In this document: positions 1-10,455 of the stretch, piece by piece
How positions within the stretch are numbered: the stretch's first letter is position 1
Layout of the letters: each line of letters opens with the position of its first letter
Assembly: GCA_963753725.1 (NCBI GenBank)
Contig: CAVWDI010000001.1
Location: 248,001 to 312,000, forward strand
DNA length: 64,000 nt
Direction: 5' to 3'
Source: CAVWDI01 sp963753725
Lineage (GTDB): Bacteria > Chloroflexota > Anaerolineae > Anaerolineales > UBA4823
Translations under genes and position numbers: made by a program
Notes under the pieces: generated by a model
Database searches by the model: none
Seen by the model: only the letters and a program-made list of their open reading frames with translations
Told to the model about the DNA's origin: nothing

Positions 1-241
1 TATCCCTGAATGAAATCCGAACCCACAGTAAATCTCATGAAGTTTGCGCAAGCTTTTTTCCACTCCTGATGTCTAATCCTTTTCCTTTTAATATTGAGGA
101 GATCCAAGTCATAATATAATTGATTCGATTCAATCACTCCTGAATTCAACAAAACATTTTAGTTCCTACCAATGAAGTTGAAGCCTGGATTCGTGAGAAC
201 CAAACCTTTATTGCTTATGGTGATTCAAGAATTGGGGAAAA

Positions 242-1676
242 ATGCACTACTACTTAACAGCTGTTAGCCTGATAGCTGGTATTTGTCTGGGATTTGGCAT
301 CCTTTATTTGTTTTTTGGCCTGCGCCGGAAAGATAATAAACCATTAAGTCTCACATTTGCGTTGTTTGCCTTGTGTTATGCCGCCACATTGTTTAATGGG
401 ATTCGTTGGTATTCAACAACCGGTATCAATGCGTATATAGCCATCAACCGTTTTGATGCGGTTTTTGTTACTGGAGCATACGTTGGCCTGGTCTGGTACA
501 TTTCCAATTATACGAATTTTAAGCCGCGCATTTTTTTATGGGTGCTGTCTGCTGCCTTAATTTTGCCTGGTCTTGTTTTAATGATATCTCCTGCGGCTTT
601 CACTGGAGAAGTTTCGGGACTGACTTCCATCATCCTGCCTTGGGGAGAAAAGTTGACCAACCTGGACTCGGCTGGAAGCATTTGGTTTGATATTCTTCTT
701 CTCGCCAGATTTGTAACACTGGGTTACATAATATTTGCCCTGGTCCGGCAATTTCGGCTGGGAGAGCGCCAACCCGCTCTCATTCTAGGGCTGGGCATGC
801 TCCCGTTTGTTGCCGGCATCTTCTATGAAATTTTAGGTGAAAGCGGATTAGTGCCATACATCCCTTTTGGTGAATTGGGTTTCTTAGGGATTGCTGTCGC
901 AGCCAGTGTGCAAATGTCGAACTCGGTCATATAACACTGAAGAAGAATTGGAACAATATCACCATAACCTGGAAGGGCTGGTCACCGAGCGCACAGCCGA
1001 ATTAGAAGCTGCGCAAGGACCAGTTATTATCTCAGGTTCGGGAAACTGCCGTGACTCGAGGAGCGCAGTCGGTCTGGCACGCGACCTGCACGACGCGGTC
1101 ACACAGACCATTTACTCCGCCAGTCTAATCGCCGAAGTGCTGCCGAAGGTCTGGGAACGGGATCCAACGGAGGGTGGTCGCGACCTGACAAAAGCTGCGC
1201 CAACTGGTGCGTGGGGCATTAGCGGAAATGCAGAATTCTGCTTGTTTGAACTGCGTCCTAGTGCGTTAGAGACGGCGGATTTTGAGACGCTTCTTCATCA
1301 ACTTGGCGATACTCTTACTGGACGTTCCCGGATTCCAGTTGATATTTCTATCTAAGGGAATCTGGATATACCCACAGATGTAAAGATTGTTTTTTACCGG
1401 ATTGTCCAGGAAGCATTCAATAATATTCTCAAACATTCGGTAGCTAGCTTATGTAAATGTTTCAGTCATTGTCGAACCAGATAGCGTATTGCTCGAGATT
1501 TAGGATAATGGCTCGGCTTCGATCTGCTGGGTATCAGTGATGATCGCATGGGTATCCATATCATGCGTGAGAGGTTGGCGGGTATCCATGCAGACTTGAA
1601 AATTGAGAGCAGTCCAGGTAATGGTACAAAGTTAGTTTCTATCTGGATGATGGGTAATGTGGGACCAGGATTATGA
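242..1676 (+). pseudogene. NarL-type membrane sensor histidine kinase, broken by several frameshifts
   Basis: The first 230 residues form about seven hydrophobic segments, a membrane sensor module. After a frameshift near 930 the frame gives a coiled linker and then a HisKA_3-type dimerisation box (LARDLHDAVTQT), whose His would be autophosphorylated. An ATPase part follows in other frames (FYRIVQEAFNNILKHS near 1390, then a GIHIMRERLAGI segment near 1550). Removing single inserted bases near 1018, 1054, 1070, 1187, 1235 and 1246 restores a continuous kinase. The stop overlaps the ATG of the response regulator (ATGA), so the two form one operon. A real gene hit by sequence errors is more likely than decay, since the codon sense between indels is conserved. 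The sensed signal cannot be read from the sequence. Confidence 0.75.
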
Positions 1677-2321
1677 AAAATCTAAACACGATTCGGCTCA
1701 TGATTGTGGATGACCACCTCATGGTTCGGGATGGTCTGAAAGTATTCCTATCCGTTTATGATGATATTGAAGTTGTTTCGGAAGCGCAGGACGGAAATAA
1801 TGTTCTTGATAAATGCGCACAATCCAATCCAGATGTCATCCTGATGGATATTGTAATGCCAGGAATGGACGGTCCAAATGCAACCAAGTCTTGTACATGA
1901 AAAATTCCCCAAAATTCAGGTCATCGCCCTGACCAGTTTCATCGATCCAGAACTCGTCCAACGGGCATTAAAAGCCGGTGCAATAAGCTATATCCTCAAA
2001 GATATTAATGCTGATAAACTGGCTGAATTGGTTCGCGATGCATACCACGGGCGTGGGACGATTGACTCTGCCGCTGTCCTATCTCTTGTGGAAAACAGAA
2101 ATAAATTAAAGATACCTGATTTTAAGTTGACACAACGTGAACAAGAAATACTGAATTTCATGGTGGACGGGAAGACGAATAAGGAAATAGCCCAACATTT
2201 TTTTATCAGTTTAGGTACGGTCAGATTTCATGTGAGTAACATCCTTTCCAAGATGGGGGTGAAAAACCGGACAGAGGCGGTAAGCCTTGCGTTAAGGGAC
2301 GGGTTGGTGGGGAAAGAGTGA
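1673..2321 (+). CDS. NarL/FixJ-family response regulator (one frameshift)
   Basis: Partner of the upstream kinase and translationally coupled to it. It has an N-terminal receiver domain with the acidic pair (IVDDH) and phospho-acceptor Asp (VILMDIVMPG), and a C-terminal LuxR-type helix-turn-helix (LTQREQEILNFM ... TNKEIAQ ... GTVRFHVSNILSKMGVKNRTEA). The frame changes near 1890, where one extra base gives a premature TGA. The second half resumes at VHEKFPKIQVIALTSF. The intact protein would be about 215 residues, the family's usual length. It probably activates transcription when phosphorylated. Targets are unknown. Confidence 0.8.
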
Positions 2322-2612
2322 TGGACGGTAAACGAATTGAATTCTGAAACAAGTAAACGATATGTAGAGTGGGCTGTGTATAGTATACCCGCTGTATGTT
2401 TGGCACCCTAGCCGGCAGGTAAAACACACCCATCCGGGGAGTAAAACCTGCCCCACAAATTGAAAACAAGATGTAGGTCGGGTCGCGTAACATACCCGAC
2501 GAGGTTTTTACCTGGACACCTATCCAGGTGTAAAACCCGCCATTGAACAGTTCCCTAAACCAAGCGGAAATGCTACATTATTTCTGGAAAAATCCCGGAC
2601 CATCTGGTAACT
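2322..2612. other. Intergenic repeat-rich stretch
   Basis: No gene is seen. It contains short GC-rich phrases that recur near 6160-6420: a 'gtcgggtcgcgta' element, 'taaaacctgc' elements and a hairpin with arms at 2510-2516 and 2523-2529. From about 2509 on, the sequence is an imperfect copy of the leader of the receiver gene at 6521. Confidence 0.5.
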
Positions 2613-2798
2613 ATTACACGCGTGGTATTAGCCTTCGAAGACACAGACCTTTGTTTATCCTTTGAAATATTCTTGAACGAGCGTCCGGACATCAAGGTCG
2701 TGGGATCAGCTACGAAATCACAGCGATTATCTACCCTGTTGGAGACATCGCATTCAGATTTTAAATCAAGTTGTCTGCCAACGACCAATAAACTCTAA
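2613..2798 (+). pseudogene. Degenerate copy of the stand-alone receiver gene
   Basis: Reading from 2613 gives about 60 residues that align by eye with the N-terminal half of the receiver at 6521: VVLAFEDTDLCLSFEIFLNERPDIKVVGSAT here against IVIALKDTDLRLSIELLLSEEPGILIVGSA there. The match stops before the phospho-acceptor strand and the frame ends in a stop. The 100 bases upstream also match those upstream of 6521. It is therefore a truncated duplicate and not an independent gene. No start codon with a ribosome binding site is seen. Confidence 0.6.
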
Positions 2799-2927
2799 TG
2801 CCTGTTTATGTTTATGGAACTACCCAAATAGAATTTCTAAATAGGCAGTATAGAATTCGAGTAGTAAGTCAAGTTTCTGGCGATTTTAAGTTCAGTTGAA
2901 GTTGAATAATTTCAAAAGGAGGTATAC

Positions 2928-4328
2928 ATGAATAAATATAAAGCTGAGAACTGGGAAGAACTACGAGATTTACCTTTCCCGGAAAACTATCCAACCGCAG
3001 AATCATCTCAACGGCTTTATGACGAGATGCTGTTTCAACGCGCCTGCCAGATTGTTCTATGGTCGATGCCAGCAATGAGCGTTTACGCTATGAAGAAAGG
3101 CTCCGAAGCGGTCTTCGGAGCAGGTAGCAATGTGCTTGTCGTTTGGAAAGACCGGCTGGATCCAAAAACATTGATCAGCACTCCCAACAGTGATGTGATT
3201 TATGCCCTGGGTTATATCGATTTACATAAAGATGGCCCAACGGTGGTCGAAGTTCCCCCCAAACAACAGGGCATCCTCGACGATTTCTGGCAGCGGCCTA
3301 TCTGTGATGTGGGCTATGTCGGTCCGGATAAAGGCGATGGTGGAGAATATCTTTTACTACCCCCCGATTACAAAGGTAAAATCCCCGATGGATATTATGT
3401 CTTCACTTCCCCTTCCTACAATGTTTTCGTCTTTTGGCGTGCCTTTATCCAGAATGGCGATACAAAAGAACCTGTCCATCTTATGGAACAAACTCGCATT
3501 TATCCATTAAGCAAAAAGGAGAATCGACCCGAGATGGTGTTCCCCAATGGTTCAGGCGTTCTCGCGGACATGCTCTTTCCACAGGATTACAGTTACTTTG
3601 AAATGTTAGCGGAGTTCGTCGAGCACGAATATGTTGGCTCAGAAGATTGGTCTGTCCGAGGGATGATGGCTTCGTTGGGTATTGTCAAGGGTCAACCCTT
3701 CGGGCCCGACGAGCGTATGCAAGAAATCCTGGCTGCAGGAGCGGAAGTAGGCATCAAGATGGCCAAAGCGTTACGCTTTGGCGACCACCTGCCGGGTACT
3801 CTTTACTACCAAGACCGCCAGTGGCACAATGTTCTCAACGTTTTCGATGTGGAGTTCAAGGAAAACACATTCATTAATGTCGACGCCCGAGTTGGTATGT
3901 TCATCATAGGCTACTCTATCAGCCCTGCTATGGTCATGGAAATGGTTGGTAAGGGCTCAAAGTATCCATTCGCCTATCGAGATGGTGATGGGAACTACCT
4001 CTCTGGAAGCAAGGCCTATCGCCTGCACCTTCCTGCAAACGTCCCAGCTGCAAATTTTTGGTCGGTCACGTTATACGATGCTTCCAACGCTTCGGGCTTG
4101 GATAACGGTCAACCTTATCCCTCGATAGGTTCATTGGACAACCTGAAATATAACGAAGATAAATCTGTTTATCTATATTTTGGGCCAGAACTTCCTGCGG
4201 ATGTACCTGAGTCCAACTGGCTCAGGACTGTGCCTGGCAAAGGCTGGTTCACACTCTTGCGGCTCTACAGCCCAACCAAACCTTTCTTTGACCAGACATG
4301 GAAACCAAGCGATTTCCAGAAGATATAA
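2928..4328 (+). CDS. DUF1254/DUF1214 domain protein, copy 1
   Basis: A 466-residue protein with the two-part architecture of the DUF1254 family. The N-terminal half has the landmark TPNSDVIYALGYIDL region, and the C-terminal DUF1214 half has ANFWSVTLYD and ESNWLRTVPG. Biochemical function is unknown for the family. No signal peptide is seen, so it is probably cytoplasmic, unlike many proteobacterial members. The start is fixed by a near-perfect Shine-Dalgarno sequence (aaaggaggt) about six bases before the ATG. The next gene is a paralogue. The pair sits between two copies of a repeat that carries receiver sequence. Confidence 0.85.
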   Translation: MNKYKAENWEELRDLPFPENYPTAESSQRLYDEMLFQRACQIVLWSMPAMSVYAMKKGSEAVFGAGSNVLVVWKDRLDPKTLISTPNSDVIYALGYIDLHKDGPTVVEVPPKQQGILDDFWQRPICDVGYVGPDKGDGGEYLLLPPDYKGKIPDGYYVFTSPSYNVFVFWRAFIQNGDTKEPVHLMEQTRIYPLSKKENRPEMVFPNGSGVLADMLFPQDYSYFEMLAEFVEHEYVGSEDWSVRGMMASLGIVKGQPFGPDERMQEILAAGAEVGIKMAKALRFGDHLPGTLYYQDRQWHNVLNVFDVEFKENTFINVDARVGMFIIGYSISPAMVMEMVGKGSKYPFAYRDGDGNYLSGSKAYRLHLPANVPAANFWSVTLYDASNASGLDNGQPYPSIGSLDNLKYNEDKSVYLYFGPELPADVPESNWLRTVPGKGWFTLLRLYSPTKPFFDQTWKPSDFQKI

Positions 4329-4440
4329 AACCTTCTTTTGTATAATGGACTGCAAATCATCAAAACACGAGAAAATTATGTAATATTTTGGACCGTGATT
4401 TCATAGAATCATCGCGTTCCTCAGATGAATGGAGTAAATA

Positions 4441-5775
4441 ATGACAGCAATAAACACTGAAAAAGCCCGCGAACAGATGGCCTACGCAATTGGAATACAG
4501 GCTTACATTTGGGGTTTCCCCGTTGTTATAAACGAGCACAGCCGCCTGAACATGGGTGGTTCAAAAGAAATTATTCCCCACAAATTACGTGGGCCGCTCA
4601 ATACACTGGTACACGCCAAAGAATTACTGACGCCGGAATTTGAAGATGTTCAATCGCCAAATAACGATACTCTCTACACAACTTTCTGGCTAGATCTACG
4701 TGCTGAACCATTAATCCTGCATGTGCCAGATATGGCCGGTCGTTTTTATACCTATCAATTCGTCGATGCCTATTCAAACAATTTTTCGTATATCAGCCAG
4801 CGCACTAAGGGTTTCCAGGAGATGGATGTTGCCATTTGTGGTCCTGGTTGGACAGGCGTTTTGCCTAGAGCAGTCACTCGCATCGATTGCCCTACACCTG
4901 ATGTGTTTGTTATTGGTCGACTGGCTGTATCAGGGGTCGAAGATGTACCCAATGTTCACACTTTGCAGGAGAGAATGTCACTGGTGCCCCTAAGTAATGT
5001 GGATGATTCAAACTACAAACCCTCAGAACTAAAATTGTCGAAATCCATTCGCAAATACAATGGCGACTTGGCTTTCTTTGAAGAACTCGGTGACCGGATT
5101 GCACTAAATCCTCCACCTCCTCAGGATGATGGCTTGCTAGGCCTGTTCAAGGAAATTGGTTTAAGTGTCGATCATGGCTTCGACGATTCAATACTCAATG
5201 AACCCATTCTACGTGGCCTCAAGAGAGCTGCGGCAGGTGGTGAGGCCATCATTGCCGCCAAAGCTAAAGCCATGGGCTCTGAGGTAAATGGTTGGCAACT
5301 TGCTCCCGTAGCACCAGAATACTTTGGCACCGACTATCTTTACCGGGCTGCGGTCGGCTGGCAGTCGATGTATGTCAACGATCCAGCTGAGGCTTATTAT
5401 CCCGGGGTTTACGCAGATCACATAGGTCAACCTTTGGACGCCTCAAAGCATAAATATGTATTGCGATTTGAAGCTAACAATATGCCCCCCGTGGGAGCCT
5501 TCTGGTCAACAACAATGTATGACCTGGAGAAGCGCCTCATGGTGGCTAATCCAATTAAACGCTACAGTATTGGGGACCGGACGCCAGGATTGAAGTATGA
5601 CATGGATGGATCGTTGGAAATATATATCCAGCATCAAGCTCCTAGTGAAGATAAAGAATCCAACTGGTTGCCAGCGCCCAATGCTCCCTTCTATATGCTG
5701 ATGCGTATGTACTTGCCCAGCGTGGAGATACTCAATGGGCAGTACGAGATTCCAGCAGTGAGACAGGTTGAGTAA
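4441..5775 (+). CDS. DUF1254/DUF1214 domain protein, copy 2
   Basis: A 444-residue paralogue of the preceding gene, divergent in sequence. It shares the family landmarks: SPNNDTLYTTFWLDL in the DUF1254 half, and GAFWSTTMYDLEKRL and ESNWLPAPNAPFYMLMRMY in the DUF1214 half. It has no signal peptide or membrane segment. A ggag box precedes the ATG. The two copies lie about 110 bases apart on the same strand and may be cotranscribed and form a hetero-oligomer, but that is inference. The function of the family is not established. Confidence 0.85.
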   Translation: MTAINTEKAREQMAYAIGIQAYIWGFPVVINEHSRLNMGGSKEIIPHKLRGPLNTLVHAKELLTPEFEDVQSPNNDTLYTTFWLDLRAEPLILHVPDMAGRFYTYQFVDAYSNNFSYISQRTKGFQEMDVAICGPGWTGVLPRAVTRIDCPTPDVFVIGRLAVSGVEDVPNVHTLQERMSLVPLSNVDDSNYKPSELKLSKSIRKYNGDLAFFEELGDRIALNPPPPQDDGLLGLFKEIGLSVDHGFDDSILNEPILRGLKRAAAGGEAIIAAKAKAMGSEVNGWQLAPVAPEYFGTDYLYRAAVGWQSMYVNDPAEAYYPGVYADHIGQPLDASKHKYVLRFEANNMPPVGAFWSTTMYDLEKRLMVANPIKRYSIGDRTPGLKYDMDGSLEIYIQHQAPSEDKESNWLPAPNAPFYMLMRMYLPSVEILNGQYEIPAVRQVE

Positions 5776-6520
5776 TTTAGGTTTATGAGATGCTTATTGG
5801 ATAAAACTTGGGTACTGCCGGATATAGAAAAAGCATAATGAATTTCAAGCGGACAAGCTTCCAACTTGGAAACGATTACTCCTTCCCATTTTTAGTACCG
5901 TGTAGAAGAATTGTGCACATTTAGGTCATAGTTATGGTTTTCTAGTCAGCTCACTGTAGGTTTTGCGGTTGCATCCAACCTGTGCGGGGCAAACGCTCAG
6001 CCAAAATCTTCAGAGAAATATTTGGAACGGTTTTTCGCGAAAGGATGAAATCTATTCGTTCATTTCTCAATGGGGCTGTCCCAAAACCTGTAGTATGGAC
6101 TTTAGTCCCTGTGGCATACCCTTAATCGAGAGATTCCGACGAAGGTAGGGATTCCCTCCTTAAGAGGATTAAAACCTGCACTACGATTTGTTTTCAACTA
6201 GATAGTTAAGTTTACTTTTGGTACAGCTTCCTAATAGGTATGCATAGAGGTGAAGGTCAGGTCGCGTAGCAGACACGAAGAAATATCATTACCCAACCGG
6301 CAGTTATCATACCCCATTTCGGGGGTAAAAACCTGCTGTGCGGGACGAAAGCCTACCCTACAAATAATCAAAAATGCAGCACGGTCGCCAACCACACCAG
6401 CCGCTTACTTTTAACTGGCCACCTGTCCAGGTGTAAAACACGCCATATAACAGTTCCCCGGTTCAGGTGAAAGTGCTACATTATTACTGGAAGAAAACTC
6501 CAAATCTTCTGGTTGCTAAA
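5776..6520. other. Long intergenic stretch with repeat elements
   Basis: I see no convincing gene. From about 6160 it holds the same kind of GC-rich phrases as 2400-2612, and a hairpin at about 6411-6432 (ctggccacctgtccagg). The last 110 bases match the sequence before the degenerate receiver copy at 2613. These look like interspersed non-coding repeats that define the ends of a duplication. Confidence 0.45.
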
Positions 6521-6871
6521 ATGCGTATTGTAATAGCCCTGAAAGACACAGACCTGCGTTTATCCATCGAATTGCTTTTGAGTGAGGAGCCCGGAATACT
6601 TATCGTGGGTTCTGCCATTGATACTCAGGGATTGTTAGCTTTAATTGATGCTTCCTCTCCCAACCTGGTTTTGCTGGATTGGGACCTGCCCGGTGAATCG
6701 CTTCGGGAGGTAATCGGGCATATTAAAGCTTGCAAATCACCACCAGAGATCATATTACTGGGGAGTAATGAGGAAGGTAAAGAAGAATATCTTGAGGCTG
6801 GTGCGCATGCTTATTTAGTTAAGGGAGACCAGCCGGAAAAACTGCTGAACGCTGTCCGGCAGATTGGTTAA
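6521..6871 (+). CDS. Stand-alone receiver-domain protein
   Basis: A 116-residue protein that is only a CheY-like receiver. It starts MRIVIALKDTDLRLSI, has the likely phospho-acceptor Asp in LVLLDWDLPG, and the conserved Lys in AYLVKGDQPEKLL. The N-terminal acidic pair of canonical receivers is reduced to DTD. There is no output domain, so it probably acts by protein interaction or in a phosphorelay. The ATG at 6521 is preferred over an in-frame GTG at 6467, because the extra residues are encoded by the repeated leader and match no receiver. No kinase is adjacent. Confidence 0.7.
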   Translation: MRIVIALKDTDLRLSIELLLSEEPGILIVGSAIDTQGLLALIDASSPNLVLLDWDLPGESLREVIGHIKACKSPPEIILLGSNEEGKEEYLEAGAHAYLVKGDQPEKLLNAVRQIG

Positions 6872-6926
6872 TACCCGCCTTGGAATAGCATGAGCCAGGT
6901 AAACATCATAAGGAGATTATCACATT

Positions 6927-8174
6927 ATGAAGTCAGACAAAAAAGAAAATAAGCCAGGATCAGCCTTTGAATGGTGGATGATTTCATTCATCGCCGCTGG
7001 TGCGGGATGGGCGGCCTTCATCTCGCTGCTTATCCCACCCTTTGTAACCGAATCAACCGGCAATGCGGCTGACGCCGGTATCGTCATGGCTATTATCAGC
7101 CTGGCCGCGGTGTTGGCGCCTGTTTTGGGTGGCTTCGCCGATAAATACAGATCGCACCGCCTGATCTTGTCGCTAGGTATCTTGGGCATGGCCTTGGGCT
7201 TTTTCATGTACTCCATTTCAGCGGAGTCCCAAGCCATCTATGTCCTTGATGCCATCGTTTTGGGCATCTCGGTCGCAGCGATCAACGCTGTAGGACCAGT
7301 TTTTGTGCTGGGTGCAAAGCTGAACCAGGATCTTGAGGCCAAACGGCTGACAGTCTTGAACTTACTCCAGCCGGTGGGCCAGGTGATCGGTGGCGCTCTC
7401 CTGGCTATCGCAGTTACGGCCAACCTAGACTTCAGCGCCCGTTTCACAATCGGCGCTATTTTCATGCTGATTTCCGCGGTGCTCACCTGGTTTACCACGG
7501 CTGAACCGGCAAAGCGGATTGTGATTCAGGAAGATAAGCCAGACGAGGCAGTTGGCGATCCTAAGAAATCTTTCGGATTGAAGCAGGTGCTGTTCTCTAC
7601 CTTCGGCATGACTCTACTAGTATTGACCCTCAGCTCTGTTGGTAATAATGGCATCAACGCCCAGATCGCCAACATCCTGCCTAACGTATATGGTATGGAC
7701 CAACAGACGACCTCCGCCCTAATCTCACTGGCCGGTTTGTTCAACATTTTCTTCTTCATCATCGCCGGTCGCTGGATGGCAAAATCGGGCGCCATGACAG
7801 TTCTCACCGGGGCTACGATCATTCGATTGGTGGGCGCATTGGGCTTGGCGTTATTGGGCCTTCTAGCCAATGAACTATTCCTCGTAGTGGGTTTGTTTGT
7901 CCTTATCTTCTACCAGGGCAACGCATTCAACCGTATCTCGCAGGGTGTGGTTGGGATGCGCTTCGCCACCATCCCGGCGGGAGAGACCAGCGGTTGGGTG
8001 ATCGCGGCTTCGGCAGCGGGTTCTTTTTTGGGCGCATTGATCGGCGGTTACCTGGCTAGCTCTATCGGTTTCAATGCCATCAATTGGATGGCTGCCATCG
8101 CCATTGGTCTGGCGCTGCTGCTGATGATCATCAGTCTCTGGCCTGCGGAGCGCAAGAAACGCAAGAAAGAATAG
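6927..8174 (+). CDS. Major facilitator superfamily transporter
   Basis: A 415-residue integral membrane protein with about twelve hydrophobic helices in two halves joined by a charged loop near residues 190-215. The motif-A-like loop between helices 2 and 3 reads GGFADKYRSHR. It ends in a Lys/Arg-rich tail. The start follows an aaggag box. The fold is that of a secondary transporter. The substrate cannot be told from sequence, and the neighbours (MarC-like protein and Na+/H+ antiporter) suggest only a general membrane-transport neighbourhood. Confidence 0.85.
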   Translation: MKSDKKENKPGSAFEWWMISFIAAGAGWAAFISLLIPPFVTESTGNAADAGIVMAIISLAAVLAPVLGGFADKYRSHRLILSLGILGMALGFFMYSISAESQAIYVLDAIVLGISVAAINAVGPVFVLGAKLNQDLEAKRLTVLNLLQPVGQVIGGALLAIAVTANLDFSARFTIGAIFMLISAVLTWFTTAEPAKRIVIQEDKPDEAVGDPKKSFGLKQVLFSTFGMTLLVLTLSSVGNNGINAQIANILPNVYGMDQQTTSALISLAGLFNIFFFIIAGRWMAKSGAMTVLTGATIIRLVGALGLALLGLLANELFLVVGLFVLIFYQGNAFNRISQGVVGMRFATIPAGETSGWVIAASAAGSFLGALIGGYLASSIGFNAINWMAAIAIGLALLLMIISLWPAERKKRKKE

Positions 8175-8274
8175 GCGACAGCCTCCACAGGGGTATAAGA
8201 ATCTGTAATATAAAATGGTCGCTGCACAAGCCGCATTTTAGAAAATTTACACCAAATATAAGGAGTAATCCAGC

Positions 8275-8907
8275 ATGTTTACTTTTTCGCTCGCAGAAGC
8301 CTTCATCACCTTGTTCATCGGCATGGGTCCAATCAAGGTGCTGTTGATTTACATCGCCAAAACCCAACGCATGGATAAGGATATAAAGCGAAAGGTAGCC
8401 CAGCGTACAGTCATTGTTGCAGCCGGAGTAGCGGTGGCTCTGTTCATTGCGGGTGCGGTCATCCAGCAGTTACTGCACTTTTCCATTGGCGCCTTGAACA
8501 TCATTGGCGGTTTGATACTGCTATTGCTGGCGATAAATATGGTTTTGGGTGGTGGGGCAAAACCTGAGGGGACTGAGGGTGATGTACAAGATCCAATGAG
8601 CATGGCTATATCACCTCTTGCCATACCGCTCACATTAAATCCGATCGGAATTGTCACCCTTGTGGTCGCCTCCTCTGAGGTTACCGATATACCCAGTTCG
8701 TTTGCGGTTGTTGTCATGATCGCCATTGTAAGCCTCATCGATCTCGTTGTGCTTTTGGGGTCCGATTATGTGGCAAAGTACTTATCTGAAGCTGCTGTGC
8801 ATTTGTTGGAGGTTTTATTGGGCATCTTTTTGGGCGCAATGGCTGTCCAACTTGTGCTGAATGGACTTGCAAATGTGGGAGCGATCACATTAACCGGTGG
8901 GCATTAA
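8275..8907 (+). CDS. MarC-family integral membrane protein
   Basis: A 210-residue protein with six predicted membrane helices. It shows the MarC/UPF0056 pattern: FITLFIGMGPIKVLLIYIAKT at the N terminus and a central ISPLAIPLTLNPIGIVTLV segment. The function of the family is unsettled, since its old link to multiple antibiotic resistance was withdrawn. The start follows an aaggag box. It lies between an MFS transporter and a cation/proton antiporter on the same strand, with gaps of 100-215 bases. Confidence 0.8.
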   Translation: MFTFSLAEAFITLFIGMGPIKVLLIYIAKTQRMDKDIKRKVAQRTVIVAAGVAVALFIAGAVIQQLLHFSIGALNIIGGLILLLLAINMVLGGGAKPEGTEGDVQDPMSMAISPLAIPLTLNPIGIVTLVVASSEVTDIPSSFAVVVMIAIVSLIDLVVLLGSDYVAKYLSEAAVHLLEVLLGIFLGAMAVQLVLNGLANVGAITLTGGH

Positions 8908-9122
8908 ATATTAGGCAAATTTGTAGGATCTAATCATGAATTGTTTCTTTACCAGCATTGTTCTCGTACCGAACTTTCCATTTTTTGGCTGCGGATTAAA
9001 ATTGAATTTGATGGAATTGCAGAAAATAAAAATATTAAATTTGATGTAAAATTTAATTAGCAAGGGATTTTTCGAAACCGTCTGAGTCAAGTAATTCATT
9101 TTATACCCTCCCAGGAGCTAAA

Positions 9123-10367
9123 ATGACCATACTCGCCGTCTTCCTTTTACTGGTTTTTCTTTTCAGCCTGGTATCTAGGCGAGCCCAGAAAACCATCATT
9201 TCCGGTCCGATGGTTTTCACAATAGCTGGTATCCTGATGTTTATATTGTTTCCAGAAATTTATGACTTCGAAGTTAGAAATAAAACCATCAAGACGATCG
9301 GCGAAATCACACTGGCAGTGGTGATTTTCAGCGAATCGAGCCGCATCAGCCTGCGCCAGGCAAGAAAGGAATCCGACTTACCTGGCCGCTTGCTGATTAT
9401 TGGTATGCCTTTGACGATCATTGCTGGCACTTTGATCGCTGTTCTGATGTTCAGCAATTTTTCAATCTGGGAGGCTGCCATCCTGGCGGCAATTCTAGCC
9501 CCCACGGATGCCAGCCTGGGCGCCGCGGTTGTTCAAAGTCCTAAGGTGCCCTGGCGTATCCGTCATGCATTGACCGTGGAGGGAGGCTTGAACGATGGTC
9601 TCTCCATCCCCTTCCTTATGCTGTTTATCGCCCTGGCTCGCACAGATGGCGAGGCCCATCAAAACTCATGGCTGGTTTACACACTGCAGCAAATCGGATT
9701 TGGTATTTTGGTCGGAGTGGTGCTGGGTTGGATTGGTGGCAAATTGCTGACTTATGCTGAAGGGCATGGTTGGATGGAGAAATATTCTCAGCAGCTGGCA
9801 TTATTATCCCTTGCGATACTATCCTGGTGGTTGGGTGAGCATGTCCTGCAAGGAAACGGTTTCATTGCCGCCTTCATAGCCGGCAGCATGGTTTACCAGG
9901 GATTTGAAAACGCACATATCCGCATGGCGGATTTTGATGAAACCTGGGGCGATCTGTTAATATACTTTATTTTTTTCATTTTCGGAACGATTGCAGCCCC
10001 AGATCTGGTGCAATTAACTTCATCGATGTGGTTGTATGCTGCGCTGAGCCTGACTCTCATCCGCTTGATACCTGTTTTAATCTCAATGATCAGATCCCAT
10101 CTTAAACCAGCATCGATCCTTTTTATGGGCTGGTTTGGTCCGCGTGGTCTGGCTTCGATCGTGTTAGGTTTGATTTTCCTGGAAGAGCAGTCCAATATTC
10201 CAGGAGAAACCACCATTACATTAGTCGTAATTGCAGCTGTTCTGCTTAGCGTTTTCGCCCACGGCGCCAGCGCTGCACCCGCCATCAACCTGTATAATCG
10301 CAAAATTACTTCTTTGCCAGATGGCGCTGCGGAACAGCAAGAACCAGCCGCAACTGATGATGGATGA
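9123..10367 (+). CDS. CPA1-type sodium/proton antiporter
   Basis: A 414-residue protein with about twelve membrane helices and no C-terminal regulatory domain. It has the monovalent cation:proton antiporter features: an AAILAPTDASLGAAVV segment (the Asp in the unwound helix), EGGLNDGLSIPFLML with a membrane Asn-Asp motif, and GPRGLASIVLGLIFLEE near the C terminus. It would exchange Na+ or K+ for protons across the cytoplasmic membrane. An aggag box precedes the ATG. About 215 AT-rich bases separate it from the MarC-like gene, so it may have its own promoter. Confidence 0.88.
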   Translation: MTILAVFLLLVFLFSLVSRRAQKTIISGPMVFTIAGILMFILFPEIYDFEVRNKTIKTIGEITLAVVIFSESSRISLRQARKESDLPGRLLIIGMPLTIIAGTLIAVLMFSNFSIWEAAILAAILAPTDASLGAAVVQSPKVPWRIRHALTVEGGLNDGLSIPFLMLFIALARTDGEAHQNSWLVYTLQQIGFGILVGVVLGWIGGKLLTYAEGHGWMEKYSQQLALLSLAILSWWLGEHVLQGNGFIAAFIAGSMVYQGFENAHIRMADFDETWGDLLIYFIFFIFGTIAAPDLVQLTSSMWLYAALSLTLIRLIPVLISMIRSHLKPASILFMGWFGPRGLASIVLGLIFLEEQSNIPGETTITLVVIAAVLLSVFAHGASAAPAINLYNRKITSLPDGAAEQQEPAATDDG

Positions 10368-10455
10368 AGAAAAAGTTGAAACGCCTTTTTTATTATCCGG
10401 GATTATTATTCGTGCTTATCTAAAATCCATTATCTTTCTATAAAGGAGCATTTAT

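Noticed and set aside
1..241. Short frame ending near 257 before the sensor kinase
   Set aside because: About 40 codons without a start codon or family resemblance. It could be the end of a gene outside the window but cannot be supported.
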